From positions 372,001-436,000 of the forward strand of contig VAXW01000005.1 in assembly GCA_005884115.1 (NCBI GenBank): DNA of 64,000 nt, given 5' to 3'. The DNA comes from Actinomycetota bacterium (GTDB taxonomy: Bacteria; Actinomycetota; Thermoleophilia; Solirubrobacterales; Solirubrobacteraceae). How positions within the stretch are numbered: the stretch's first letter is position 1; each line of letters starts with the position of its first letter. Of the stretch, positions 11,046 to 20,330 are shown piece by piece. The position numbers were made by a program, and so were the translations under genes. Under the pieces are notes generated by a model that saw only the letters and a program-made list of their open reading frames with translations, was not told the DNA's origin and ran no database searches.

Positions 11046-12044
11046 GTGACGCGATTCGATACGGTGCGCGTGGCCGCGATCCAGGCCACGCCGGTGATTC
11101 TCGACGCTGAGCGGTCGGTGGAGAAGGCCGCGCAGCTGCTCGGGGAAGCGGCCGCACAGGGTGCCCAGCTGGCGGTCCTGCCTGAGACGTTCATCCCGCT
11201 GTACCCGTCCAACGCCTGGGCGCGCCAGGCGGCGGGCTTCAGTGGATTCGACGAGCTCTGGGAGCGGTTGTGGGAGAACTCCGTTGATGTCCCCGGACCG
11301 CTGGTGGATCGACTCGTGGATGCGTGCGCGGCGCACCAGCTGCACTGTGCGATCGGCGTCAACGAGCGCGAGAGCGAGCGGCCCGGCTCGCTCTACAACA
11401 CGCTTCTGCTGCTGGGGCCGGGGGGGCTGTTGTGGAAGCACCGCAAGCTGATGCCGACCCATCACGAGAGGCTGTTTCACGGTTTCGGTCGCGGCGATGA
11501 TCTCCAAGTCACCGACACGCGTGTGGGACGCATCGGCGGGCTGATCTGCTGGGAGAACCGGATGCCGCTGGCCCGTTACGCGCTGTATCGCGGCGGACCT
11601 CAGATCTGGGTCGCGCCGACGGCGGACGACACGGATGTGTGGATCGCCAACATGCGCCACATCGCGGTCGAGTCCGGCGCCTTCGTAGTCGGAGCGCCAC
11701 AGTACATCCCGCGCTCGGCCTTTCCAGCGGACTTCCCCGTGGAGCTGCCCGATCGTCCTGTCTTCGGGCGGGGAGGCGCGGTGATCGTCGAGCCGACCTG
11801 GGGCGAGGTGATCGCCGGACCGCTGTATGACCAGGAGGGCATCGTCATCGCAGACTGCGATCTGCGCCTCGGCCTTCATGCCAAGCGCTGGTACGACTCG
11901 GTCGGGCACTACAGCCGCGAGGAGGTCTTAAGCGTCATCGCATCGGCCGCACCGACCTCTGGTTCGGCGGCGCCGGCCGACTTCACGGGCGATTCGAACG
12001 GCAGCGAGAAGCCCGCCGCGCGGGCGGCGCCGGGCGGCGCATAG
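11046..12044 (+). CDS. Nitrilase / carbon-nitrogen hydrolase
   Basis: 332 aa from the GTG at 11046 (an in-frame ATG at 11013 would add 11 residues). The catalytic triad is clear: Glu47 in LPETFIPLYP, Lys134 in HRKLMPTHHER and Cys168 in GGLICWENRMPLARYALY. The CWENxMPLxR sequence after the Cys is typical of true nitrilases (branch 1), which turn nitriles into carboxylic acids plus ammonia. The C-terminal 30 residues are low-complexity Ala/Ser. Substrate is unknown. Confidence 0.85.
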   Translation: MTRFDTVRVAAIQATPVILDAERSVEKAAQLLGEAAAQGAQLAVLPETFIPLYPSNAWARQAAGFSGFDELWERLWENSVDVPGPLVDRLVDACAAHQLHCAIGVNERESERPGSLYNTLLLLGPGGLLWKHRKLMPTHHERLFHGFGRGDDLQVTDTRVGRIGGLICWENRMPLARYALYRGGPQIWVAPTADDTDVWIANMRHIAVESGAFVVGAPQYIPRSAFPADFPVELPDRPVFGRGGAVIVEPTWGEVIAGPLYDQEGIVIADCDLRLGLHAKRWYDSVGHYSREEVLSVIASAAPTSGSAAPADFTGDSNGSEKPAARAAPGGA

Positions 12045-12103
12045 CCAGCGCGCCGCCGGCGCACCGCCGATGCGGCCTTGCCGCACCCGCTCGGCGCGAT
12101 CGC

Positions 12104-12172
12104 CTAGCGCCGCCGCCGCTTGCGCCGGCGCTGGGCGAGGATGCGAAGGAAACGTCTGAACAGGGCTCCCAT
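12104..12172 (-). CDS. Possible 22-aa Arg-rich small protein coupled to kgd
   Basis: The ATG at 12172 shares bases with the kgd stop (TGATG), an arrangement typical of translational coupling. The 22-residue product is MGALFRRFLRIL followed by a tail of ten residues that is almost entirely Arg/Lys. The first 12 residues would form an amphipathic helix. There is no family recognition. It may be a real small protein or chance in Arg-rich GC-rich DNA. Confidence 0.4.
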   Translation of the reverse strand: MGALFRRFLRILAQRRRKRRRR

Positions 12173-15100
12173 CAGCGCTGACCGGGAACCTTAACGGGGT
12201 ACTGCGAGATCGGCTTCTCGAGGTCGATGGCGGTCGTGACGATGCGGTTCTGTTCGCCGATGTGCGCGGCCGGGTAGCCCTCGCCCGGACTCGCGCGCTC
12301 GGGCCGGCCGATGAAGCCGAAGTGGATGCCTTCGGGCATGATCTGCATCAGGCGCGGGAACATGTGCGCGCGCGGCCCTGCATTGCGCGGCTCCTCCTGC
12401 ACCCACACCACCTCGCGAAGGTTGGGGTAGCGGCGCATGAGATCGAGTATCTGCGCTTCGGGGAACGGGTAGAGCAGCTCCACGCGCCCCACGGCGAGCG
12501 CGGGGTGGGAGCTGCGCTCGGGATGGCCGACGAGGTCGTAGTAGATCTTGCCCGTGCACAGCACCAGGCGCGTAGTCGCTGCATCGTCGACTCCTTCCTC
12601 GGCGAGCACCGGGTGAAAGCGCGTGTTCTCGGCGAGGTCCGCGACCGAGTTGGTCGCCTGGGGAAGGCGCAGCAGCGACTTCGGGGTCATGACCACGAGC
12701 GGACGCTGCTTGGCGATGCGCGCCTGGCGCCGCAGGAGGTGGAAGTACTGCGCCGGGGTCGTGGGGCTGGCAACGCGGATGTTTCCCTCCGCGGCCAGCG
12801 ACAGGAACCGCTCCAGGCGCGCGGATGAATGCTCGGGACCTGAGCCCTCGTAGCCGTGCGGAAGCAGCAGGGTGAGGCGCGAGGTCTGCCCCCACTTGGC
12901 GAGGCCCGAGACTATGAACTGGTCGACGATCACCTGGGCCGAGTTGACGAAGTCGCCGAACTGGGCCTCCCACAGCACGAACGTCTCGGGAGCCTCCTGG
13001 CTGTAGCCGTACTCGAACCCCATGCAGGCGAGCTCGGACAGCGGGCTGTTGTGCAGCTCGAACGGTGCCAGCGCGGCGGCCATGCTCTGGATGGGGCAGA
13101 CGGTCTGCCCGGTGCGCGCGTCGTGCAGGACGAGATGGCGCTGGCTGAAGGTGCCGCGCTCGGTGTCCTGCCCGGTCAGGCGCACCGGGGTGCCCTCGGT
13201 GAGCAGCGAGGCGAAGGCGAGCGCCTCGGCGTGCGCCCAGTCGATCCCACCGTCCTCGTACAGGCCGCTACGGCGGCGCTCGAGCTGTTTGACGAGCTTG
13301 GGGTGCACGGTGAAGCCCTCTGGCACGCGCAGCAGCTCCTCGCCCAGTTCGCGCACGCGGGCGGCGGGCACGGCCGTCTGCACCTCCGGGCTGCGCGAGC
13401 GGTCGAGCTCGTACTCCCCGGTGGGCTGCTCGCCGGAGACGTGCTCGGCGGCGGCCTCGATCTTCGCCTTCAAGCGCTGATGGGTGAGCGTGAGGTTGTC
13501 CCACACCTCCTGCGCCTGGCGCTCGACGTCCTCCCGGGAGATGACGCCGTCCTCGACCAGGCGATCGGCCCACAGCTCGGACACACGCTGCTTGGTCTTG
13601 ATCTTGGCGTACATCTCCGGCTGGGTGTAGGCGGGCTCGTCGGACTCGTTGTGCCCGAAGCGCCGGTAGCCGATCAGGTCGATGAGCACGTCATGCCCGA
13701 ACTCCTGCCGGAAGGCGAAGGCGAGCCGCACGGCGCTGATGCACGCCGGCACGTCGTCTGCGTTGACGTGCACGATCGGCACGTCGAAGCCCTTCGCGAG
13801 GTCCGAGGCCCAGCGCGTCGAGCGCGCGTCGTCGGGGTCGGTCGTGAAGCCGATCTGGTTGTTGGTGATGAGGTGGATCGTGCCGCCGACCTTGTAGCCG
13901 TCGAGCCCCTGCATGTTGAGCGTCTCCGAGACGACCCCCTGGGCGGGGAAGGAGGCGTCGCCGTGGATCACGATCGGCAGCGCCGAATCGGTGTTCTGGT
14001 GCGCGTGGGGGCCAAGGCGCGTGGTCTGCGCTGCGCGCGTCGCTCCCTCGACGACCGCATAGACGAACTCCAGATGGCTCGGGTTGGACTCGAGGTTGAC
14101 GCGAATCGTGGAGCCGTCGGGCAGCTTGTAGGAGCCGTTGGTGCCGTGGTGGTACTTGACGTCTCCGGTGCCGCCCTGAGGGATGGTGGTCACGGCCTCC
14201 AGCGTGGAGGCGCCCTCGAACTCGGCGAAGATCGTGTCGTAGGTGCGTCCGAGGTTGTGGGCGAGAACGTTCAGCCGTCCCCTGTGCGCCATGCCGATCA
14301 CGACCTCGTGGCCTCCGTGCGCGGCTGCCAGCTCGATCAGCTCATCGAGCATCGGCACGGTCATGTCTAGACCCTCGATCGAGAACTGGTGCTGGCCGAG
14401 GTATGCCTTGTGCATGAAGCGCTCCAGCGCATCGACCTCGACCAGGCGTTTGAGCAGCGTCGTGCGTTCCTTGCTCGTGAGCGGCGCACGGAAGGCTCCC
14501 GACTCGATGTGCTCGCGCAGCCATACGCGCTGGCGGTGAGAGGCGATGTGCTCGATCTCGTATGCGATCGTCCCGCAGTAGGTTTCGCGCAGGTGCGGAA
14601 GCGCATCGGCGAGCGTTCCGCCGGGCACGTACATGCGCAGGATGCGCGCCGGGATCTGTGCCATCAGCGCGGGCGTGAGGCCGACGGACTCGGGCTCGAG
14701 GGCAGGATCGCCCTCGGGCTCGGAGCCGAGCGGGTCGAGCCGCGCCGCGAGGTGCCCGTGCGTGCGGAACGCCTTCAGAAGAGCGGTCGCGGCTTGCACA
14801 GCCTGAAGCAGCGCTTCGCTCGCGGGCGGTGCTGGTTGAGCAGCGGCGGCTGGCGCTGGCGGCGCCGCCGCCGGGGACGGGGGCGCGGGCGCGGGCCCGA
14901 GCGCGACTCCGAGCGATGCGAACAGCTCCTCATAGAAGTCGTCTGCTCCCTGCAGCTGCTCCTCGATGAGGCCCAAAAAGCGGCCCGACTCGGCCCCTTG
15001 TATGACGCGGTGGTCATAGGTGGAGGTCATGGTCATGACCTTCTCGGCGCCCACGCTGGCTCCGACGCCAGCGAGGCCGGGTGGATAGGCGATCGACCCG

Positions 15101-16302
15101 GTCGCGATGATCGTTCCCTGGCCGCTCATCAGGCGCGGGACCGAGGCGACGGTTCCCAGTCCGCCCGGGTTGGTGAGCGTGATGTTCGCTCCGACGAGCT
15201 CGTCGGGCGTGAGCGTGTTCGCGCGCGCCTTCTCCACGAGCTCGTCATATGCGGCGAGGAAACGGTCGAAGCTGAGCGCGGCGGCATCTTTGATCACGGG
15301 CACCATCAGCGTTCGCGACCCGTCTCTCTTCTCCACGTCAACGGCCAGGCCGAGGTTGATCTGCCCGTCGTCGATGCGATGCGGCTTGCCGTCGATCTCG
15401 GCGAAATGGTTCATCATCACGGGCATCTGAGCGCCAGCCCGCACGATCGCGTAGGCGATCAGGTGAGTGAACGAGACTCGCTGGCCGGCCTCCTTGAGCT
15501 CGCGCCTGCGGGCGTCGAGGACCGTCACGGTCAGCGTGCGGAAGCTGGTCGCGGTCGGGATCGCGCGCGACTCCTCCATGTAGCGCGCGAGCGCTGCGGC
15601 TCCACCTCGCATCGGCTCCGCTCGCGGCTCAGCGGCGGTCGCGGTCGAACCGTTGCCGTCCACCTCGGGCGCGCGCCTGGCGCCGTCGGCGGTCGCGGCC
15701 TTGAGCACGTCGGACTTGGTGATGCGGCCGGCGGGCCCGCTGCCGGACACGTCGGCGAGGTCAACCCCCTCGACCTCGGCCGCGCGCGCAGCGACGGGCG
15801 ACACCTTCCCAGCCGGAGGGGCGCCTGCCCGCGTGGGCGCCTCTACGGGAGCCTCTTGTGTGCTGCCGTTCCCCTCGGGAGCGGCGCCGGGTGCACGCTC
15901 GGCCGCCGGCGTGGCCTCCGCGGAAGTCTGTTGCGTGCTGCCGTTCCCCTCAGAGGCGGCGCCGGGCCTAGGCTCGGCCGGCGCCTGTGGCTCGCTGGCC
16001 TGCGCAACCGCGGAAGCGCCCTCGGCGGTGGCGCCGGCGCCGTCCAGCGCGATGCGCGCGATCACCTGGCCGACGGTCACGGTCTCGCCCTCGTCGACCA
16101 GGATCTCCACGACCGTGCCGCTGGCGGGCGCGGGGAGCTCGACGTCGACCTTGTCAGTCGAGATCTCGACGATTGTGTCGGCGGCCTTGATGAAGTCGCC
16201 GACCTTGGCGTGCCATTCGAGGATCGTTCCCTCGCTCACCGACTCCCCAGCAGCCGGTGTCACAACCTCGACTATCTGATCGGCGGCGGCGCTTGTGGCC
16301 AT
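12172..16302 (-). CDS. kgd: Multifunctional 2-oxoglutarate dehydrogenase (E2-E1 fusion) with N-terminal lipoyl domain
   Basis: 1376 aa. Domains in order are: lipoyl domain (about 8-86) with the acceptor in STDKVDVE (Lys51); Ala/Pro linker with repeated GNGST blocks; peripheral-subunit-binding domain (about 166-202); E2 succinyltransferase core (about 233-455) with the catalytic His431 in YDHRVIQGAESG; Pro/Ala linker; and the thiamine-diphosphate E1o part to the end (AHRGRLNVLAH, HGDASFPAQGVV). Mycobacterial Kgd and corynebacterial OdhA have the E2-E1 fusion but no lipoyl domain. This chain could therefore decarboxylate, carry and transfer the succinyl group itself, needing only E3. It lies downstream of the NUDIX and DUF3817 genes. 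Confidence 0.93.
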   Translation of the reverse strand: MATSAAADQIVEVVTPAAGESVSEGTILEWHAKVGDFIKAADTIVEISTDKVDVELPAPASGTVVEILVDEGETVTVGQVIARIALDGAGATAEGASAVAQASEPQAPAEPRPGAASEGNGSTQQTSAEATPAAERAPGAAPEGNGSTQEAPVEAPTRAGAPPAGKVSPVAARAAEVEGVDLADVSGSGPAGRITKSDVLKAATADGARRAPEVDGNGSTATAAEPRAEPMRGGAAALARYMEESRAIPTATSFRTLTVTVLDARRRELKEAGQRVSFTHLIAYAIVRAGAQMPVMMNHFAEIDGKPHRIDDGQINLGLAVDVEKRDGSRTLMVPVIKDAAALSFDRFLAAYDELVEKARANTLTPDELVGANITLTNPGGLGTVASVPRLMSGQGTIIATGSIAYPPGLAGVGASVGAEKVMTMTSTYDHRVIQGAESGRFLGLIEEQLQGADDFYEELFASLGVALGPAPAPPSPAAAPPAPAAAAQPAPPASEALLQAVQAATALLKAFRTHGHLAARLDPLGSEPEGDPALEPESVGLTPALMAQIPARILRMYVPGGTLADALPHLRETYCGTIAYEIEHIASHRQRVWLREHIESGAFRAPLTSKERTTLLKRLVEVDALERFMHKAYLGQHQFSIEGLDMTVPMLDELIELAAAHGGHEVVIGMAHRGRLNVLAHNLGRTYDTIFAEFEGASTLEAVTTIPQGGTGDVKYHHGTNGSYKLPDGSTIRVNLESNPSHLEFVYAVVEGATRAAQTTRLGPHAHQNTDSALPIVIHGDASFPAQGVVSETLNMQGLDGYKVGGTIHLITNNQIGFTTDPDDARSTRWASDLAKGFDVPIVHVNADDVPACISAVRLAFAFRQEFGHDVLIDLIGYRRFGHNESDEPAYTQPEMYAKIKTKQRVSELWADRLVEDGVISREDVERQAQEVWDNLTLTHQRLKAKIEAAAEHVSGEQPTGEYELDRSRSPEVQTAVPAARVRELGEELLRVPEGFTVHPKLVKQLERRRSGLYEDGGIDWAHAEALAFASLLTEGTPVRLTGQDTERGTFSQRHLVLHDARTGQTVCPIQSMAAALAPFELHNSPLSELACMGFEYGYSQEAPETFVLWEAQFGDFVNSAQVIVDQFIVSGLAKWGQTSRLTLLLPHGYEGSGPEHSSARLERFLSLAAEGNIRVASPTTPAQYFHLLRRQARIAKQRPLVVMTPKSLLRLPQATNSVADLAENTRFHPVLAEEGVDDAATTRLVLCTGKIYYDLVGHPERSSHPALAVGRVELLYPFPEAQILDLMRRYPNLREVVWVQEEPRNAGPRAHMFPRLMQIMPEGIHFGFIGRPERASPGEGYPAAHIGEQNRIVTTAIDLEKPISQYPVKVPGQR

Positions 16303-16314
16303 CTATGAGGCACT

Positions 16315-16611
16315 CTAGCGCGGCGCTCGCTGGCGCTGCGCGCGCACGAACTCGAGGCTCCCGAAGAAGGGCCCGATCCCTCCAAGAACGGCGACGGCGA
16401 CGGCCACGCGCACGCTGACCACGCGCCGGCGCGCGGCGAGCGTGCAGGCGCTCGACATGGCGATCCAAAGCAGCCCGTGCGTGAGGCCGAGCGCGAACGT
16501 GAGCGGCTCGGGCTTGCCGGCTGCGAAGGCGCTGAACAGCAGCGCGAGGTAGATGCACGAGTGGGCGAACGAGGCCCACTTCAGGTGCTGGAAGGTCAGC
16601 GCGCGGCTCAA
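16315..16611 (-). CDS. DUF3817-like small membrane protein
   Basis: 98 aa. I chose the TTG at 16611 because it overlaps the NUDIX stop (TTGA) and places the first conserved segment at the N-terminus. Three hydrophobic helices are visible (FAHSCIYLALLFSAFAA, LGLTHGLLWIAMSSA, VAVAVAVLGGIGPFFGS). The HG...W core and the GP ending before a basic tail fit DUF3817. Its stop is 12 bases before the kgd start, so it is in the same operon. Function is unknown. Confidence 0.6.
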   Translation of the reverse strand: MSRALTFQHLKWASFAHSCIYLALLFSAFAAGKPEPLTFALGLTHGLLWIAMSSACTLAARRRVVSVRVAVAVAVLGGIGPFFGSLEFVRAQRQRAPR

Positions 16612-17288
16612 GCGGTGAGCCAGCGCGCCATGCGCGCGAGCGTCTCGCCGGCCTCGGGAGGCCAGTCGCTGATCTCTCGCGGCCACCAGGCGTACGCGTC
16701 GTGCTCGTGGTCGGGTCTCACCGAGCTATCGGCTCCCTGGGCGAGCCACGCCTGGCCGACAAACATGACCAAGCGGTGGGGCAGGCGGATGAGGGCCTCG
16801 CCGCGCACGCGCTCGGGCGAGACGGCCCACTCCTCGCTGAGCTCGCGCACGAGCGTGTCGCCGGGATTCTCGCCCAGGTCGACCGCGCCGCCCGCCCCCA
16901 GCGCCCAGCGCCCGGCCCAGGAGGCGACCCACGGAGCGCGCCGTCCGGCGAGCCAGCGCCCGTCCGCCGAGCGCGTAACGCACAGCGCGGCCACGCTCAG
17001 CGACGCGTCATCGGCGACGAGCCGAAGTGCCCAGCGAACGGGCTGTAGCTCCATCGCCAGGCCGTCAGAGTCCTGGCGGTAGTTGACAAGCCGCGCCGCT
17101 ACGCCGTCGTGGCTGGGGGAGCCCCGGCCTTCAAGCGCACGGATGGCGGCGTCGGCCGCTTTGACGTGCGCGAGCGAAGGCTGGAAGTGCTCGGATTGCC
17201 AGCGCGTGGTGATCTGATCGAGCGGCCACGGCCCGCGCGCGAGAATCTCCGGCTGCTCGCTGGGTGCGGTTGCTGGTGTCTCGGACAT
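16608..17288 (-). CDS. NUDIX hydrolase
   Basis: 226 aa from the ATG at 17288. The Nudix box is complete: G at the start of GAVDLGE, seven residues, then RELSEEWAV, matching GX5EX7REUXEE with Ala in place of the usual late Gly. A helical N-terminal extension of about 90 residues is unlike the minimal MutT. Nudix enzymes cleave nucleoside-diphosphate-linked substrates; substrate is unknown. It is divergent from the FAD oxidase and probably leads the operon containing kgd. Confidence 0.82.
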   Translation of the reverse strand: MSETPATAPSEQPEILARGPWPLDQITTRWQSEHFQPSLAHVKAADAAIRALEGRGSPSHDGVAARLVNYRQDSDGLAMELQPVRWALRLVADDASLSVAALCVTRSADGRWLAGRRAPWVASWAGRWALGAGGAVDLGENPGDTLVRELSEEWAVSPERVRGEALIRLPHRLVMFVGQAWLAQGADSSVRPDHEHDAYAWWPREISDWPPEAGETLARMARWLTA

Positions 17289-17335
17289 CAAGCTGAAGGC
17301 TAATGGCACGGACCGTGCGCATAGACTCGCTGACG

Positions 17336-18988
17336 ATGTCCGCGCGCCGATTCAAGCACTGGGGGTGGGGCTATGAGGACCAGTGGCCGGCGCTGGAGCA
17401 GCTGCGCGAGGGTGCGGGCGCCCTGGGGGAGCGCCTGGCTGAGATCGCGATTACCGTCGGTGAGATCGAGGAGCCCGCTCCGCTGCAGGCGCTGAAGCTG
17501 CGCGTGCCCCACATCGGCGTGCCGCGCGCCCTGGCGGAGATCGCCGCGAACGACGACCACGCGCGCGCGTCGCACGCGCTGGGCAAGTCCTACGTGGACG
17601 TGGTGCGCGGCTTTCGCGGCGAATACGAGCATCCACCGGACCTCGTCGCGTTCCCGCGCGATGAGCGCGACGTGCAGCGCGTGCTCGAATGGTGCTCGGG
17701 CGAGCGCGTGGCCGCGATCCCCTACGGCGGCGGGACCTCGGTCGTGGGAGGCGTCTCTCCGGAGATACCGGACGGCTACAATGGCGTCGTCTCACTCGAC
17801 CTGCGGGCATTGGAGCGCGTGCTGGAGGTGGACCAGCTCTCGCGCGCCGCGCGCATCCAGGCTGGAGCGGCGGGTCCCGTGCTCGAGGCGGGGCTGGGCG
17901 CGCACGGGCTGACGCTGCGCCACTTCCCGCAGTCGTTCGAGTTCTCGACACTCGGCGGCTGGATCGCGACACGCGCGGCCGGTCACTTCGCCACGGCGCG
18001 CACGCACATCGAGGACTTCGTCGAGTCCGTGCGCGCGATCACGCCGGCGGGTGTGTGGGCGTCGCGGCGGCTGCCGGGGTCCGGCGCGGGCGTGAGCCCC
18101 GACCGCATGCTGGCGGGCTCGGAGGGCACGCTCGGGGTGATCACGGAGGCGTGGGTACGCGTTCAGCCGCGGCCGTCGCACCGCCGCTCGGTGGGGGTCG
18201 GCTTTGCGAGCTTCTCCGAGGGCGCGGAGTGCGTGCGCGCGATAAGCCAGTCGGGACTGAATCCTTCCAACTGCCGGCTCATCGACGCGCGCGAGGCGCG
18301 ACTGACGATGGCCGGCGACGGCGAGCATGCGCTGCTGGTGCTCGGCTTCGAGTCGACCGACCACAGCGTCGATCACGCACTGGAGCGCGGGCTCGAGATC
18401 TGCGCCGACCACGGCGGCGAGCCTCTCGGCGGGCGCGAGCAGCCGGGGCGCGCGACCGCGCTGCATTCCGGCGACGAGCAGGCTGGGGGCGACGCCGTGA
18501 GCTCGTGGCGCAGCGCCTTCCTCGCGGCCCCGTACCTGCGCGACACGTTCGTCGCGATGGGCGTGCTCAGCGAGACGTTCGAGACGGCGATCACGTGGGA
18601 GCGGTTTCCGTCCTTCCATCAGCGCGTGAGTGCGGTGGCCGAGGAGGCGCTCGCGGAGGCGGCCGGCAAGCGCGATCCGGCGGGGCTCATGACGACGCGC
18701 TTTACGCACGTCTATCCGGACGGGCCGGCGGTGTATTTCACCGTCATCGCACCGGCACGGCGCCGCGAAGAGGCCGAGCAGTGGGGCGCGATCAAGCGCG
18801 CGGTCTCGGACGCCGTGATCGCGGAGGGCGGGACGATCACCCACCACCACGCCGTCGGCCGCGACCACCGGCCCTGGTACGACGAGCAGCGTCCCGATCC
18901 CTTCGCGCTGGCGCTCGCTGGCGCGAAGGCGGCGGTGGATCCCGCGGCGATCATGAACCCCGGCGTGCTCGTCGATCCCTTGCGATGA
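17336..18988 (+). CDS. FAD-linked oxidase, alkyldihydroxyacetonephosphate synthase-like
   Basis: 550 aa from the ATG at 17336 (MSARRFKHWGWGYED); an in-frame ATG at 17303 would add 11 residues. The FAD-binding (PCMH) domain includes YGGGTSVVGG, FSTLGGWIATRAAG and GSEGTLGVITEAWV. The cap and C-terminal domain end in HHHAVGRDHRPWY and DPAAIMNPGVL. The HHHAVG motif is characteristic of AGPS, the ether-lipid enzyme that swaps acyl for alkyl on DHAP; many bacterial members have other, unproven roles. Its stop overlaps the next start (ATGA). Confidence 0.82.
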   Translation: MSARRFKHWGWGYEDQWPALEQLREGAGALGERLAEIAITVGEIEEPAPLQALKLRVPHIGVPRALAEIAANDDHARASHALGKSYVDVVRGFRGEYEHPPDLVAFPRDERDVQRVLEWCSGERVAAIPYGGGTSVVGGVSPEIPDGYNGVVSLDLRALERVLEVDQLSRAARIQAGAAGPVLEAGLGAHGLTLRHFPQSFEFSTLGGWIATRAAGHFATARTHIEDFVESVRAITPAGVWASRRLPGSGAGVSPDRMLAGSEGTLGVITEAWVRVQPRPSHRRSVGVGFASFSEGAECVRAISQSGLNPSNCRLIDAREARLTMAGDGEHALLVLGFESTDHSVDHALERGLEICADHGGEPLGGREQPGRATALHSGDEQAGGDAVSSWRSAFLAAPYLRDTFVAMGVLSETFETAITWERFPSFHQRVSAVAEEALAEAAGKRDPAGLMTTRFTHVYPDGPAVYFTVIAPARRREEAEQWGAIKRAVSDAVIAEGGTITHHHAVGRDHRPWYDEQRPDPFALALAGAKAAVDPAAIMNPGVLVDPLR

Positions 18989-19947
18989 GGATTGCCGTGC
19001 TCGGCCCCGGCGGCGTGGGCGGGCTGCTCGCGGCCGTGCTCGAGCGGGACGGGCAGGAGGTCGCGGTGGTCGCGACCGACGGCACCGCCGCGGCGATCGC
19101 TGCGCGCGGGCTTCGCGTGAGCAGCGTTCGCTTCGGAGACTTCGTCACCCATCCGCCCGCCCTGACCGAGCTGGCCGAGAAGGTCGAGGTGCTGATCGTT
19201 GCCACCAAGGCTGCTGGGCTGCGTGCAGCGCTCGAGCGCGTCGAGTCTGCGCCCAGGCTGGTGCTGCCGCTGCTGAACGGGCTCGACCACCTTGCGGTCC
19301 TGCGCGAGCGGTTTCGTCCGGGCTCGGTGCTCGCGGGCTCGATTCGCGTCGAGTCCGACCGCCCGGAGCCCGGAGTGGTCGTGCACACGAGCCCCTTCCT
19401 GCTGGTCAACATGGCGAGCAGCAACGGCGCCGTCCGCGAGCCGATGCACGCGCTCGCGGCGATCCTCAACGCCGCCGATGTGCCAACGCGGGTGCTTGAC
19501 TCGGAGGCCGATGTGATGTGGTCCAAGCTCGTGCGCCTCAACGCGCTGGCGTGCACGACCAGCGCCTACGACGAGCTGCTTGGCGAGATCCGCTCTACTC
19601 CGCAGCTGCGCGCGGATCTCGTGGCTGCGATCGAGGAGGCGTGCGCGGTGGGGCGCGCGGAGGGAGCGCACGACGTCGACCCCGCGAGGGCGCTGGCGGA
19701 GCTCGATGCCGCCCACGCCACGCTCGGCAGCTCGATGCAACGCGACATCGCAGCCGGACGAGAGCCGGAGCTTGACGCGATCCCCGGCGCGGTGCTGCGC
19801 GCGGCGGCGCGCGACGGCATTCGGTGTCCGACGATTGCGAGGCTCACGGCCGTGATCGCCGCGCGCGCGGGGATCCCGATGCCCGCTGTCTCGGCTCCAG
19901 GAGCGCCCGCGGGCGCGCGCCGGCCAACCGACGCCTCAGCGCTCTAG
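18985..19947 (+). CDS. panE: 2-dehydropantoate 2-reductase (ketopantoate reductase)
   Basis: 320 aa. The N-terminal Rossmann motif GPGGVGG (7-13) binds NADPH, and the conserved catalytic segments are VATKAAG, PLLNGLDH and WSKLVRLNAL (the Lys is the expected catalytic residue). The C-terminal helical domain (SSMQRDIAAGREPELD) is typical. It reduces ketopantoate to pantoate for coenzyme A synthesis. It overlaps the AGPS-like gene by 4 bases. Paralogues acting on other 2-oxo acids exist, so pantothenate function is likely but not certain. Confidence 0.82.
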   Translation: MRIAVLGPGGVGGLLAAVLERDGQEVAVVATDGTAAAIAARGLRVSSVRFGDFVTHPPALTELAEKVEVLIVATKAAGLRAALERVESAPRLVLPLLNGLDHLAVLRERFRPGSVLAGSIRVESDRPEPGVVVHTSPFLLVNMASSNGAVREPMHALAAILNAADVPTRVLDSEADVMWSKLVRLNALACTTSAYDELLGEIRSTPQLRADLVAAIEEACAVGRAEGAHDVDPARALAELDAAHATLGSSMQRDIAAGREPELDAIPGAVLRAAARDGIRCPTIARLTAVIAARAGIPMPAVSAPGAPAGARRPTDASAL

Positions 19948-20273
19948 CGCTCGAACGGAGACCGCGGCAGCTCTGGAGCGTCCACGGGCAGCGCCTGTGA
20001 GCTGACCGCCTCGACGCTCTCCTGCTCGACCTCGGCGGCCTCCTCGTCGTGCTGGCCGTCGCAGAGCACGCGGAAGTTGCCCGTCACGCCGCTGTCGCCG
20101 TGGATCGTGATGCCCGGCAGGACCTCCTCCCCCTCCTCGAAGGACAGCCGCTCCATGTCGAAGTGCGAGAGGCCGATGCCCCAGGCGCTGTGCGTGGGGT
20201 TCTCGCGGTCGTGGGAGGCGACCGCCTGAGCGAAGCGCTCGAGGTTCTTGGCGATCTTTGCCTGGTCGCTCAT
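19944..20273 (-). CDS. Hypothetical acidic protein
   Basis: 109 aa. It has no recognised family. The N-terminal 70 residues look folded (NLERFAQAVASHD, SAWGIGLSHFDMERLSFEEG, GVTGNFRVLCDGQHDE). The rest is Glu/Ser/Pro-rich and probably disordered. It converges on panE, sharing the CTAG stop overlap at 19944-19947. Base use matches its neighbours, so it is probably a real lineage-specific gene. Confidence 0.5.
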   Translation of the reverse strand: MSDQAKIAKNLERFAQAVASHDRENPTHSAWGIGLSHFDMERLSFEEGEEVLPGITIHGDSGVTGNFRVLCDGQHDEEAAEVEQESVEAVSSQALPVDAPELPRSPFER

Positions 20274-20330
20274 GCGCTCAAGCGCAGGGTAGCGATCGCG
20301 TCGCGCCGCGCGGGCCGCCGCGGAGGACCG

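Noticed and set aside
14389..16308. 639-codon plus-strand ORF opposite kgd
   Set aside because: Lies entirely antisense to the well-supported kgd, with no recognisable motif; a codon-bias shadow.
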